A DNA stretch of 64,000 nucleotides, taken from CBDBJR01 sp965206445 (lineage in GTDB: Bacteria; Pseudomonadota; Gammaproteobacteria; Arenicellales; Poriferihabitantaceae). Shown piece by piece: positions 37,301 through 52,300 of this stretch. Positions within the stretch are counted from its first letter, which is position 1. Every line of letters starts with the position of its first letter. The notes beneath the pieces were generated by a model, which did not search any database, had not been told where the DNA came from, and was given only the letters and a program-made list of their open reading frames with translations. Location: the NCBI GenBank assembly GCA_965206445.1, contig CBDBJR010000002.1:310001-374000 (forward strand), given 5' to 3'. Made by a program: the position numbers and the translations under genes.

Positions 37301-40300
37301 CGGGTGCGGGATGAGATTCTCCGGCAGTCCACTGCCAGCGAATGTACGAGTGTGGGTGATTTGGGTACGATTACGCACATTGATATACTCGGTCAGGAGG
37401 TCATCTCGTTGCAACGCGGCGATTTTGCCGGTTTGTCGAGGCTGGACTTTCTGGGTTTAGGGTCAAGCCGCCTCGAAACACTGCCTGACGGCATTTTTAA
37501 CGGCCTGACGGCGCTTCGGATGTTGCATTTGGAGTTCAACCGCCTGGTCACACTGCCGGTCGACATTTTTAACGGCCTGTCGGCGCTGAAGGGTTTGCGG
37601 TTGCTTAACAACCCCCTCGAAATACTGCCGATCAACATTTTTAACGGCTTGTCGGCGCTTGAGCAGTTGTGGCTATACAACACCCCCCTCGGCTCCATTG
37701 AGTCCGGACTCTTTGACGGCCTGTCGGCGCTTCAAGAGTTGTATTTGAACAACAACCGCTTCGAAACACTGCCGTCCGATATTTTTGCTGGCTTGTCGGC
37801 GCTGCGGGAGTTGCGGTTGGGAGGCAACCGCTTCGCAACACTGCCGTCCGACATTTTTGCTGGCTTGTCGGCGCTTGAGCAGTTGGAGTTGAACAACAAC
37901 TTATTCGAAACACTGCCAACCGGCATTTTTGATGGCTTGTCGGCGCTTGGGAGTTTGTTTTTGACCAGGAACCGCCTCTCCTCCCTTGAGGCCGAACTCT
38001 TTGACGACTCGACGGGGCTTGCCGGGTTGCTGTTGGGAAAGAACCGACTCACCACCCTGCCCGTCAATATTTTTAACGGCCTGAATATGCTAAGCACGTT
38101 GGCATTGGACGGTAACCCGTTCACGCCGGAAACCGGACTGCCCGCCGGTGTCTTTGACGATGTACTCGATACTCTGGGCAAGATTAACGACCCCGAAGAC
38201 GACTTCTTTAATATTGACCAGGCCGTCCGTGACGCCCATTTTGTCTGCTCACGGCCCGACTTCATGCGGATTGTGGAGGCCACCGCCGCCGTGGACGATT
38301 GCGTAAGAATGACCTCGACACAATTAAGCACCGCCCTCCCGCTGATTGCTGCCGCCACGCTGAGCGAGCTGATGATTTCCGCCGGCGACCTGGAGCCGGC
38401 GTTTGACCCCGACCTGTTCGACTATGCCGTCACCGTGGCCAGACATATCGACACCGTGACCGTCACCCCGACCGCCAGCCAGAGCAGAGCGACCATTACC
38501 GTCAACGGTGACAGCGTAGCCAGCAACAGCGCGAGTAACGCGATTGCCCTGGCGCCGGGCACTGCGCTGCCGATTGCCATTGTGGTAACCGCCGCCGACA
38601 CCGGCCTCACGACAACCTACACCGTCACCGTCACCCGCCCGATGCCGGTGGCCACGCTGGCCGCCTCGACGCCCCTGACCGAGGCCAGCCTGTTTGCCGA
38701 CCCGGCGCCGACGGTGACCGTGATGCTGGCGGACACCGAATATGCAGCCGATGGCGACCTGAAGCTGGACGACTTCAGCGTGACGGACAGCCTGGCCGGG
38801 AGCGTGAGCGTGAGCGGTTTCACCCGCAACCACGACACGCTGGCCACGTTGACGCTGGCGTATACCACCACTGACATCCTGGTCAACGGCACATTGTCCG
38901 TGACGGTGGCGGCCAGCGGGCACACCGACACCGGCGTCTTGCCGACCAATACCGTGCCGATTACCGTCAGCACCGGCACGAATATCTGCGCTCGCACGGC
39001 GCAGGTGCGGGCGGCGATTCTCGCCATGTCCGCTGCCGGCGAATGCACCAGCGTGGGGGATCTGGGTACGATTACGCGCCTTGATTTGACCGGTCAGAGT
39101 GGCTTGCAAAGCGGCGATTTTGCCGGCCTGTCGGCGCTTGAGACGTTGGAGTTGCGATTCAACAGCTTCACCACCCTGCCCACCAACATTTTTGCCGGCC
39201 TGTCGGCGCTGACGGTTTTGGATTTGTCCGGCAACTACAACCTCGAACTGGAGGCCGGTATTTTTGCCGGCCTGTCGGCGCTTACCCGGTTGCAATTGCC
39301 CGGCAACCGACACGCCACGTTTGATGCCGGCATTTTTGCCGACTTGTCGATGCTGCGCGTGCTGGATTTGCGCAGCAACCTTTTCACGCCGGGCAGCGGT
39401 CTGCCGGCCGGTATTTTTGACGACGTGTTGGATACCCTGGGCGAGATTGGAGCCGACTTTCTGGTTGACGAGGTCGTCCGCGATGCCCATTTTATCTGCT
39501 CGCGGGACGACGTCGCCGCCATTGTCGCCGCCACCGCCGGCGTCAGCGACTGCCTGAGAATCAGCGTCGCGCAATTAAACATCGCCATCGCGCCGATGGA
39601 TGCCACGTTGAGCGACCTGATGATTTCCGCCGGCAGCCTGGAGCCGGCGTTTGACCCCGCCATCACCCACTATGCCGTCACCGTGGCCGGCAGCGTCGAA
39701 ACCGTGACCGTCACCCCGACCGCCAGCCAGAGCGGCGCCACCATTGCCGTCAACGGTGACCGCGTAGCCAGCAACAGCGCGAGTAACGCGATTGCCCTGA
39801 CGCTGGGCACGGCGGTGCCGATTACCATGGCGGTAACCGCCACAGACACCGTCACCACGGCAACCTACACCGTCACCGTCACCCACGCGATGCCGGTGGC
39901 CACGCTGGCCACCTCGACCACCCTGACCGAGGCCAACCTGCTCGCCGACCCGGCGCCGACGGTGACGGTGACGCTGGCGGACAGCGAATATGCCGCCGCT
40001 GACGACCTGAAGCCGGGCGACTTCACGCTGACGGACACCCTGCCCGGGAGCGTGAGCGTGACCGGTTTCACCCGCAACAATGACACGCTGGTCACGCTGA
40101 CGCTGGCGTATACCACCGATGACATCACCATCAACGGCACATTGTCCGTGACGGTGGCGGCCTCCGGGCACACCGACATCGGCGCGCTGCCGACCAACAC
40201 CGTGCCGATTATCGCCAGCCCCGGCACGAATATCTGCGACCGCACGGCGCAGGTGCAGGAGGCGATTCTCGCTGCGTCCGTTGCCGGCGAATGTACGCGT

Positions 40301-43300
40301 GTGGGTGATTTGGGTACGATTACGCAGCTTGATCTGTTCAGGAAGCGCATCGCCGTGTTGCAACGCGGCGATTTTGCCGGTTTGTCGCGGCTTGACACGC
40401 TGAATTTGTCCTCAAACCGCATCGAAACACTGCCGGCCGACATTTTTAACGGTCTGACGGCGCTTCAGGTGTTGGGTTTGAGCGGCAACGCACTCACCTC
40501 CCTCAAGCCCGAACTCTTTAACGGCCTGACGGCGCTTCAGATGTTGGATTTGAGCGACAACACATTCACCCTCCTCGAGCCCGAACTGTTTGACGGTCCG
40601 ACGAGGCTGCTTGAGTTGCGTTTGGATTACAACCGCCTCACCACGTTGCCCGCCAATATTTTTAATCGTCTGGACAAGCTACAGAAGTTGCATTTGGTCG
40701 GCAACCTGTTCACGCCGGGCACCGGTCTGCCGACCGGTATTTTTGACCGCGCATTGCATGTCCTGGGCGAGATTGGAGTCGACTTTCTGGTTGACGATGT
40801 CGTCCGCGACGCCCATTTTGTCTGCTCGCGGGACGACGCTGACGCCATTGTCGCCATCACCGCCGGCGTGACCGACTGCCTGAGCATCAGCGCCGCGCAA
40901 TTAACCCCTGCCCTCCCGCTGGTTGACGCCACCCTGAGCGCCCTGATGGTTTCCGTCGGTGAGCTGAAGCCGGCGTTTGACCCCGACCTGTTCGACTATG
41001 CCGTCAGCGTGGCTGGCAGCGTCGACACCGTGGCCGTCACCCCAACCGCCACCCAGAGCGGCGCCACCATTGCCGTCAACGGCAGTAATGTGAACAGCGG
41101 CAGCGCGAGTAACGCGATTGCCCTGACGCCGGGCATCGGGGTGCCGATTACCATGGTGGTAACCGCCGAAGACTCCGTCACCATGGCAACCTACACCGTC
41201 ACCGTCACCCGCGAGATACTTGCGGCCACGCTGATCGCCTCGACGGCCCTGACCGAGGCCAACCTGCTCGCCGACCCGGTGCCGACGGTGACGGTGGCGC
41301 TGGCGGACAGCGAATATGCCGCCGATGGCGACCTGAAGCTGGGCGACTTCACGCTGACGGACACCCTGCCCGGGAGCGTGAGCGTGATCGATTTCACCCG
41401 CAACAACGACACGCTGGTCACGTTGACGCTGGCGTATACCACCACTGACATCCTGGTCGACGGCACATTGTCCGTGACGGTGGCGGCCACCGGGTACAAT
41501 GGCTCCGATAGCGACGCCCTGACGACCAACACCGTGCCGATTACCGCCAGCCCCGGCACGAATATCTGCGACCGCACGCCAGAGGTGCGGGATAAGATTC
41601 TCATTGCGTCCTCTGCCAGCGGCTGCACCAATGTGGGTGATTTGGGTACGATTGTGCACCTTAAGTTGTTCGGTCGGGGCATCACTGCGTTGCACCGAGG
41701 CGATTTTGCCGGCTTGTCCAGGCTGAACTGGCTGGGTTTGGCTTCAAACCGCCTCGAAGTACTGCCTGACGGCATTTTTAACGGCCTGTCGGCGCTTCAG
41801 ACGCTGCAGATGGATTTCAACCGCCTGGTCACACTGCCGGCCAACCTGTTTAACGGCCTGACGGCGCTTCAGGTTTTGCAGTTGTACGCCAACCCGCTCG
41901 AAACACTGCCGGCCAACATTTTTAACGGCTTGTCGGCGCTGACGAAGTTGGAGTTGCAAGACACCTCCCTCGGCTCCCTTGAGTCCGGGCTCTTTAACGG
42001 CCTGACGGCGCTTCAGATGTTGTATTTGGAAAGAAACGACCTGGAAACACTGCCACCCAACATTTTTAACGGCTTGTCGGCGTTGCAGGAGTTGCGGTTG
42101 AATGGCAACCGCTTCGCAACCCTGCCGCCCGGCATTTTTGCTGGCCTGTCGGCGCTTGGGCGGTTGCAGTTGAACAGAAACCGCCTCACCACCCTGCCCG
42201 CCAATATTTTTAACGGCTTGAATAAGCTAACGAGTTTGACTGTGCACGACAACCCGTTCACGCCGGGCACCGGCCTGCCGGCCGGACTCTTTGACGACGT
42301 GCTCGATACCCTGGGCGACATTGGAGACGACTTCCTGGTTGACGACACCGTCCGTGACGCCCATTTTGTCTGCTCACGGCCCGACTTCATGCGGATTGTG
42401 GAGGCCACCGCCGCCGTGGACGATTGCGTAAGAATGACCTCGGCGCAATTAAGCACCGCCCTCCCGCTGATTGCTGCCGCCACGCTGAGCGAGCTGATGA
42501 TTTCCGCCGGCGACCTGGAGCCGGCGTTTGACCCCGCTATTCCCGACTATGCCGTCACCGTGGCCAGCCATATCGACACCGTGACCGTCACCCCGACCGC
42601 CAGCCAGAGCGGCGCCACCATTACCGTCAACGATGACAGCGTAGCCAGCAACAGCGCGAGTAACGCGATTGCCCTGGCGCCGGGCACTGCGCTGCCGATT
42701 GCCATTGTGGTAACCGCCGCCGACACCGGCATCACGGCAACCTACACCGTCACCGTCACCCGCCCGATGCCGGTGGCCACGCTGGTCGCCTCGACGGCCC
42801 TGACCGAGGCCAACCTGCTCGCCGACCCGGCGCCGACGGTGACGGTGACGCTGGCGGACAGCGAATATGCAGCCGATGACGCCCTGATGCTGGGCGACTT
42901 CAGCGTGACGGACACCCTGCCCGGGAGCGTGAGCGTGACCGGTTTCACCCGCAACAACGACACGCTGGTCACGTTGACGCTGGCGTATACCACCACTGAC
43001 ATCCTGGTCGACGGCACATTGTCCGTGACGGTAGCGGCCAGCGGGCACACCGACACCGGCGTCTTGCCGACCAACACCGTGCCGATTACCGCCAGCCCCG
43101 GCACGAATATCTGCGCCCGCACGGAGTCGGTGCAGTACGCGATTCTCGCTGTGTCCGCTGCCAGCGAATGTGCGCGTGTGGGTGATTTGGGTACGATCAC
43201 ACGCCTTGATTTCGTTGCTCAAAACCTTGACCTCGCTGGCGGATTGCAACGCGGCGATTTTGCCGGCTTGTCGCGGCTTGACTTTCTGGGTTTGAATTCA

Positions 43301-46300
43301 AACCGCCTCGAAACACTGCCGGACAATATTTTTGATGACTTGTCGGCGCTGCGGGAGTTGCGGTTGGATATGAGCCGCTTCGAAACACTGCCTGACAACA
43401 TTTTTGATAACTTGTCGGCGCTGACGATTTTGCAGTTGAATGGCAACCGCTTCGCCACCCTGCCGGCCGACATGTTTAATGGTTTGCCGAAGCTGAAGCA
43501 GTTGTATTTGAGCGACAATCTTTTCACCACCCTTGAGGCCGGCCTGTTTGACAATACGACGGCGCTGGTTGAGTTGTATTTGGAGCGCAACCGACTCACC
43601 ACACTGCCCGCCAATATTTTTAACGGCCTGGATAAGCTGGCGGCTTTGTTTTTGGAGGACAACCCGTTCACGCCGGGTATCGGACTGCCCACCGGTATCT
43701 TTGATGATGTGCTCGATACCCTGGGCCCGATTGGTGCCCTGAGCAGCTTCTTTGTTGACGGCACTGGTCGCCAGGCCCATTTTGTCTGCTCACGGCCCGA
43801 CTTCATGTGGATTGTGGAGGCCACCGCCGACGTGGACGATTGCTTAAGAGTGACCTCGACGCAATTAAGCACCGCCATCCCGCTGATTGCTGCCGCCACG
43901 CTGAGCGAGTTGATGATGTCCGCCGGCGACCTGGAGCCGGCGTTTGACCCCGACCTGTTCGACTATGCCGTCACCGTGGCCAACCGTGTCGACACCGTGA
44001 CCGTCACCCCGACCGCCAGCCAGAGCGACGCGACCATTACCGTCAACGACAGTAATGTGGACAGCGCCAGCGCAAGTAACGCGATTGCCCTGACGCGGGG
44101 CACGGCGGTGCCGATACCCATTGTGGTAACCGCCGCCGCCACCGGCCTCACGACAACCTACACCGTCACCGTCACCCATGCGCCGCCGCCAACGGCCACG
44201 CTGACCGCCTCGCCGGCCCTGACCGAGGCCAGCCTGTTTGCCGCCACGGCGCCGACGGTGACCGTGACGCTGGCGCACAGCGAATATGCCGCCGATGGCG
44301 ACCTGAGGCCGGGCGACTTCAGCGTGACGGGCACTCTGGCCGGGGCAGTGAGCGTGGCCGGCGTTACCCGCACCAGCGACACGACGGTCGCGTTGACGCT
44401 GGCCGCCACCGAGGACATCCTCGCCGCCGGCGAATTGTCCGTGACGGTAGCGGCCAGCGGGCACCTCGACATCGGCGCGCTGACGACCAATACGGTGCCG
44501 ATTACCGTCAGCACCGGCACGAATATCTGCGGTCGCACGGCGCAGGTGCGGGAGACGATTCTCGCCATGTCCGCTGCCGACGAATGCACGAGCGTGGGGG
44601 ATCTGGGTACGATTACGCGCCTTGATTTGACCGGTCAGAGTCGCTTGCAAAGCGGCGATTTTGCCGGCCTGTCGGCGCTGGAGACGTTGGAATTGCAATT
44701 CAACCGCTTCACCACCCTGCCCACCGACATTTTTGCCGGCCTGTCGGCACTGACGGTTTTGGATTTGTCCGGCAACTACAACCTCGAACTGGGGGCCGGT
44801 ATTTTTGCCGGCCTGTCGGCGCTTACCCGGTTGCAATTGCTCGGCAACCGACACGCCACATTTGATGCCGGTATTTTTGCCGACTTGTCGATGCTGCGCG
44901 TGCTGGATTTGCGCAGCAACCTGTTCACGGCGGGCAGCGGTCTGCCGGCCGGTATTTTTGACGACGTGTTGGATACCCTGGGCGAGATTGGAGCCGACTT
45001 TCTGGTTGACGAGGTCGTCCGCGATGCCCATTTTATCTGCTCGCGGGACGACGTCGCCGCCATTGTCGCCGCCACCGCCGGCGTCAGCGACTGCCTGAGA
45101 ATCAGCGTCGCGCAATTAAACATCGCCATCGCGCCGATGGATGCCACGTTGAGCGACCTGATGATTTCCGCCGGCACTCTGGAGCCGGCGTTTGACCGCG
45201 ACACCAGCGCCTATGCCGTTGCGGTCGCCTTCGGCGTCGACAGCGTGATGGTGACGCCGACCGCCAGCCAGAGCGGCGCGACCATTACCGTCAACGGCAG
45301 TACTGTGGACAACGGCAGCGCGAGTCACGCGATTGCCCTGACGCTGGGCACGGCGGTGCCGATTACCCTGGTGGTAACCGCCGCCGACGCCGTCACCACG
45401 GCAACCTACACCGTCACGGTCACCCACGCGCTGCCGGTGGCCACGCTGGCCGCCTCGACCACCCTGACCGAGGCCAGCCTGCTCGCCGACCCGGCGCCGA
45501 CGGTGACGGTGACACTGGTGGACAGCGAATATGCCGCCGCTGACGCACTGAAGCCGGGCGACTTCAGGCTGACGGACACCCTGCCCGGGAGCGTGAGCGT
45601 GACCGGTTTCACCCGCAGCAACGACACCATGGTCACGCTGACGCTGGCGTATACCACCAATGACATCCTGGTCGACGGCACCTTGTCCGTGACGGTGGCG
45701 GCCGCCGGGCACAATAGACCCGATACCGGTGCCCTGACGACCAACACCGTGTCGATTACCGCCAGCCCCGGCACGAATATCTGCGACCGCACGGCGCAGG
45801 TGCAGGAGGCGATTCTCGCTGAGTCGGTTGCCGACGAATGTGCGAGCGTGGGTGATCTGGGTACGATTACGCAGCTTGATCTGTTCAGGAAGCGCATCGT
45901 CGCGTTGCAACCCGACGATTTTGCCGGTTTGTCGCGGCTTGACCTTCTGGGTTTGTCCTCAAACCGCATTGCAACACTGCCGGCCGGCATTTTTAACCGC
46001 CTGACGGCGCTTCAGACGTTGGACTTGAACGACAACGAACTCACCCTCCTCGAGCCCGAACACTTTGACGACCTGACGGCGCTTCAGGTGTTGGATCTGG
46101 GCGTCAACGCATTCACCGCCCTCGATCCCGAACTCTTTGACGGCCTGACGAAGCTGCTTACGTTGCGTTTGGATTTCAACGGCCTCACCGCGCTGCCGGC
46201 CGACATTTTTGCTGGCTTGTCGGCGTTGAAACAGGTGTATTTGAACGGCAACCGCCTCACCACACTGCCGGCCAATATTTTTAACGGCCTGGGCAGGCTA

Positions 46301-49300
46301 CAGGTGTTGCGTTTGGCCGACAACGGGTTCACGTCGAGCACCGGTCTGCCGGTCGGTATTTTTGACGATGTGTTGAATACCCTGGGCGAGATTGGAGTCG
46401 ATTTCCTGATTGACGATGTCGTCCGCGGCGCCCATTTTGTCTGCTCGCGGGACGACGCCGCTGCCATTGCCGCCGTCGTCGGCGTGACCGACTGCCTGAA
46501 AGTCAGCGCCGCGCAATTAACCCCTGCCATCCCGCTGGTTGACGCCACCCTGAGCGCCCTGATGATTTCCGTCGGCGACCTGGAGCCGGCGTTTGACCCC
46601 GCTATTCCCGACTATGCCGTCACCGTGGCCGGCCGCGTCGACACCGTGACCGTCACCCCGACCGCCACCCGGAGCGGCGCCACCATTGCCGTCAACGGCG
46701 ACAACGTAGCCAGCAACAGCGCGAGTAACGCGATTGCCCTGACGCCGGGCACGGCGGTGCCGATTACCGTGGTGGTAACCGCCGCCGACGCCGTCACCAT
46801 GGCAACCTACACCGTCACCGTCACCCGCGTGGTGCCTGCGGCCACGCTGGCCGCCTCGACGGCCCTGACCGAGGCCAGCCTGCTCGCCGGCCCGGCGCCG
46901 ACGGTGGTGGTGACGCTGGCAGACACCGAATATGCCGCCAATGGCGACTTGAAGCTGGGCGACTTCAGCGTGACGGACACCTTGCCCGGGAGCGTGAGCG
47001 TGACCGGTTTCACCCGCAGCAACGACACGATGGTCACGCTGATGCTGGCGTATACCACCAATGACATCATCGTCAACGGCGAATTGTCCGTGACGGTAGC
47101 GGCCGCCGGGCATACCGACACCGGCGCGCTGACGACCAACACCGTGCCGATTACCGCCAGCCCCGGCACGAATATCTGCGGTCGCACGCCGCAGGTGCGG
47201 GATGCGATTCTCGCGGTGTCCTCTGCCAGCGACTGTACGAGTGTGGGTGATCTGGGTACGATTACGCGCCTTAATCTGCGTAAGCAGCGCATCACCGCGT
47301 TGCAACGCGGCGATTTTGCCGGCTTGCCCAGACTGGACTTTCTGAATTTGAGTTCAAACCGCATCGAAACATTGCCTGACGGCATTTTTAACGGCCTGAC
47401 GGCGCTTCAGGATTTGAATGTGAGTGGCAACGACCTCACCTCTTTTGAGCCTGAATTCCTTGATGGCCTGACGGCGCTTCAGATATTGGATTTGGGCGGC
47501 AGCTACATCACCTCCCTCGATCCCGAACTCTTTGACGGCCTGACGAAGCTTGTTGATTTGCGTTTGGATTACAACGCACTCACCACACTGCCCGTCGACA
47601 TTTTTGATGGCTTGTCGGAGCTCAATCAGTTGCGTTTGACCGGCAACTACTTCACCTCCCTTGATGCCGAACTCTTTGACGGCCTGACGGAGCTTGTTAA
47701 GTTGACTTTGAGTTACAGCCAACTCGCCACACTGCCCGCCAATATTTTTAACGGCCTGGGGGCGCTTCGTAAGTTGCGTATGAACGGCAACGTGTTCACG
47801 CCGGGCACCGGCCTGCCGGCCGGTATCTTTGACGATGTGCTCGCTACCCTGGGCGAGATTGGAAACGACTTCTTTGTTGACGACACCGTCCGCCGGGCCC
47901 ATTTTGTCTGCTCCCGAAACGACGTTGCGGCTATTCTCGTCGTCACCGCCGGCGTGAGCGACTGCCTGAGAATCAGCGCTGCGCAATTGACCGCCGCCAT
48001 CGCGCAGATAGATCCCACCCGGGCCCTGCTGACCGGCCCGCTGACCGAAGCCGACCTGTTCGCCTCAACGCCGACCGTTACCGTCACACTGGTCAACACC
48101 CAATACGTGACCGGGCTGGCGGCGGCCCATTTCGGGCTGACCGAGGACATTGACGGCACCGTGACCATCACCGGCGCCACCCGCGACGCCGCCACAACGG
48201 CCACGCTGACGCTGGCGTATGACGACGTGGACATCATCGGTGACGGCACGCTGTCGGTCACCGTGCTGGCCGCCGGCCACACCGGCACCGACGAGCTGCC
48301 AACCGCCACCATCCCGATTACCGCCAGCGCCGCGATGAACATCTGCGGCCGCACGCCGTGGGTGCGGGATGCCATCCTCATCTCCGTCAACCCCCCTGCC
48401 AGCGACTGTACCAATGTGACGGCGGCGCAACTGCTGTCGATAAGGTTCCTTGATCTGTCGGGTAGAAAACCCTCTCCGCAGGGAAGCGGCGGTGCTGCCG
48501 GCGTGTCGGGGCAGGCGGAGACGACCCTTGATCTGTCAGGTCAGGGCCTCTCTATGCTGGCAAGCAGCGATCTGGCCGGCTTGTCGGACCTGACGGGGTT
48601 GAATGTGAGCAACAACAACCTCAGCACACTGCCCGCCGACGTGTTTGCCAGCCTGGGGGCGCTGCGTACGTTGCATTTGGGCGGCAACGTGTTCACGCCG
48701 CGCACCGGCCTGCCGGCCGGTGTCTTTGACGCGGTGCTCGCTACCCTGGGCGAGATTGGAACCGGCTTCCTGGTTGACGACACCGTCCGCCGCGCCCATT
48801 TTGTCTGCTCCCGGGACGACGCTGCGGCTATTGTCGCCGTCACCGCCGGCGTGAGCGACTGCCTGAGAATCAGCGCCGCGCAATTGACCACCGCCATCGC
48901 GCAGATAGACTCCGCCTTGGCCCGGCTGACCGGCACGCTGACCGAAGCCAGCCTGTTCGCCCTACCGCTGCCGACGGTCACCGTCACGCTGCCCAAAACC
49001 CAATACGTGACTGCCGGGCTGGCGGCGGCCCACTTCAGACTGGTCGAGGACATTGACGGCGCCGTGACCATCGCCGACGTCACCCGCGACGACGCCACCA
49101 CCGCCACGCTGACGCTGGCGTATGACAACGTGGACATCACCGACGACGGCACGCTGTCGGTCACCGTGCTGGCCGCCGGCCACACCGGCACCGACGAGCT
49201 GCCAACCGCCACCATCCCGATTACCGCCAGTGCCGGCATGAATATATGCGACCGCACGCCGCAGGTGCGGGGTGTCATCCTCGCCGCCATCCGCCCCCCT

Positions 49301-52300
49301 GCCAGCGACTGTACCAATGTGACGGCGGCGCAACTGCAATCGGTGACGACCCTGGATCTGTCAGGGCAAAGCGCCGCCGGGCAGCACAGCGGCGGTGTTG
49401 CCGGCGCGTCGGGGCAAACAGAGACGACCCTGGATCTGTCGGCTCAAGGCCTCTCCGTGCTGCGCAAAAGCGATCTGGTCGGCTTGTCGTATCTGACCGG
49501 GTTGAATTTGAGCAACAACAACTTCAGCACACTGCCCGCCGGCAGTTTTACCAGCCTGACGGCGCTTGAGACGTTGAATTTGAGCGGCAACGACCTCGTC
49601 GCACTGCCCGCCGGCGTGTTTGCCGGCCTGGGGGTGCTGCGTACGTTGCGTCTGGACGGCAACGCGTTCACGCCGGGCACCGGCCTGCCCGCCGGTGTCT
49701 TTGACGCGGTGCTCGATACCCTGGGCGAGATTGGCAACGACTTCCTGGTTGACGCCACCGTCCGCCGCGCCCATTTTGTCTGCTTCCGGGATGACGTTGA
49801 TGCCATTGTCGCCGCCGCCGGCGTGAGCGACTGCCTCCGCATCTCCGCCGCACCATTGACCACCGCGCGCGCGCAGCTCAACCCCACCGCAGCCATCCTG
49901 GTCGGCCCGCTGACCGAAGCCGGCCTGTTCGCCTCACCGTCGCCGACGGTCACCGTCACGCTGTCCAACACCCAATACGTGATTGCCGCACCGGCGGCGA
50001 CCCACTTCAGGCTGACCGAGGACATTGACGGCGCCGTGACCATCGTCGCCGTCACCCGCGACAACGCCACCACCGCCACGCTGACGCTGGCGTATGACAA
50101 CGTGGACATCACCGACGACGGCACGCTGTCGGTCACCGTGCTGGCCGCCGGCCACACCGGCACCGACGACCTGCCAGCCGCCACCATCCCGATTACCGCC
50201 AGCGCCGGCATGAATCTATGCGCCCGCACGCCGTGGGTACGGGACGCCATCCTCGTCACCATCCGCCCCGTTGCCAGCGACTGTACCAATGTGACGGTGG
50301 CGCAACTGCGGTCGATAAAGCGCCTTGATCTGTCGGGTAAAAGACCCTCTCCGCAGGGCAGCGGCGATGTTGCCGGCGTGTCGGGGCAGACAGGGACGAC
50401 CCTTGATCTGTCAGGCCAGGGCCTCTCCGTGCTGCGCAAAAGCGATCTGGCCGGCTTGCCGGATCTGACGGCGTTAAATTTAAGCGACAACGACTTCAGC
50501 ACACTGCCGGCCGACGTGTTTGCCGACTTGACGGAGCTTGAGATTTTGAATTTGAGCGACAACGATATCGTCGAGCTGCCCGCCGGCGTGTTTGCCGGCC
50601 TGAGGGCGCTGCGCAGTTTGCGTTTGGATGACAACGATCTCGGCACGTTGCCAACCGGCGTGTTTACCGGCCTGGGGGTGCTGCGCACGTTGCGCCTGGA
50701 CGGCAACCCGTTGACGGCGCGCACCGGCCTGCCGGCCGGTATCTTTGACGGGGTGCTCGATACCCTGGGCGTTATTGGAGCCGCCTTCGTGGTTGACACC
50801 ACCGCCCGCCGCGCCCATTTTGTCTGCTCCCGTAACGCCGCTGATGCCATTGTCGCCGCCACCGCCGCCGTCACCGACTGCCTGAGAATCACCGCCGCAC
50901 AATACAACGCCGCCCTCCCGGAGGTTGACGCCACGTTGCGCACCCTGGGTCTCGGCTCCGGCCTGAGCAACGGCCACGGCCACGGCCCCGGTCACGGCCA
51001 CGACGATGACGACGACGACGATGACGACAACGACGATGACGACAACGACGATGACGACGATGACGACGACGACGACCACGGCCATGGCCCCGGCCACGGT
51101 CCCGGCCCCGGTCACGGCCACGGCCCCGGCCACGGCCACGGCCACCTGCAACCGCGGTTTAACTCCGCCATCACCTCCTATGCCATCAGCACCCGCAGCT
51201 CGACCAAAACCACCTACGTCAAGCCGACCGTCACCCGGAGCGGTGCCACCATTACCGTCAACGGCGTCTCGGTGGACAGCGGTCGCAACAGCCAGAGGAT
51301 TGCACTGGCCCCGGACATGACGACGACCATTACCATCGTCGTCACCGCCGCCGACACCCGCACCACGAAGACCTATACCCTCGACGTCACCCGTGGGCAG
51401 GAGTCGTCGGCGACCGCCCGGCTGGCCGCCCCGATGCCGCTGACCGAAGCGAACCTGGACGGTGCCACGGTGACAGTGATGCTGTCGGGCGGAGAATACG
51501 TAGACGACGGGCTGGAGGTGGGCGACTTCGTGCCGGTCGATACCGTGCCCGGAGAGGTGACGGTGAGCCGGGCGACCCGCACCAAAAAAAATCGCGCCAC
51601 GCTGACGCTGGCATATGATGGCACGGCCTTTAACGGCGACGCCACGCTGTCCGTACGCATACTGGCATCCGGGTACAACGGTGATGCCGCGCTGACGACC
51701 CGCTACGCGGTGGGGATTACCGCCACCGCCGCCGTCGCCGTCAATATATGCGCCCGCACGGCGGCGGTGCGGGACGCGATTCTCGACGCCCTGGATGGCC
51801 GCGACTGCATGCGTGTGACCGGCCTCGGCAGGGTGACGACCCTTGACCTGGAGAAGGCGCGCATCACGTCGCTGCAAAGCGGCGATTTTGCCGGCTTGTC
51901 GGGGCTGCGGACGTTGAATTTGAAAGACAACGCGCTGTCCACACTGCCCGCCAAGGTGTTTGCCGGCTTGACGGCGCTCGACAGTCTGGATCTGGAATCA
52001 AACGCGCTCACCAGACTCGATGCCGGCATGTTTGCCGGCTTGCGGCTGCAGGTTTTGCGTTTGTCCCGCAGTCCTTTCAAGTCGAATGACGGACTGCCCA
52101 CCGGTATCTTTGACGCCATACTGCCGACCCTGGACCCCGGTCAAAGGAGAGACATGGTTGACGCGGTTGGCCGCCGCGCCCATTTTGTCTGCTCGCGGCG
52201 CGACGCTGACGCCATTGTCGCGGTCACTGCCGGCGTGAAAGACTGTATCTCGGTCACCGCGGCGCAATTCAACGCCGCCCTGCCGCGGATTGACGCCAGG

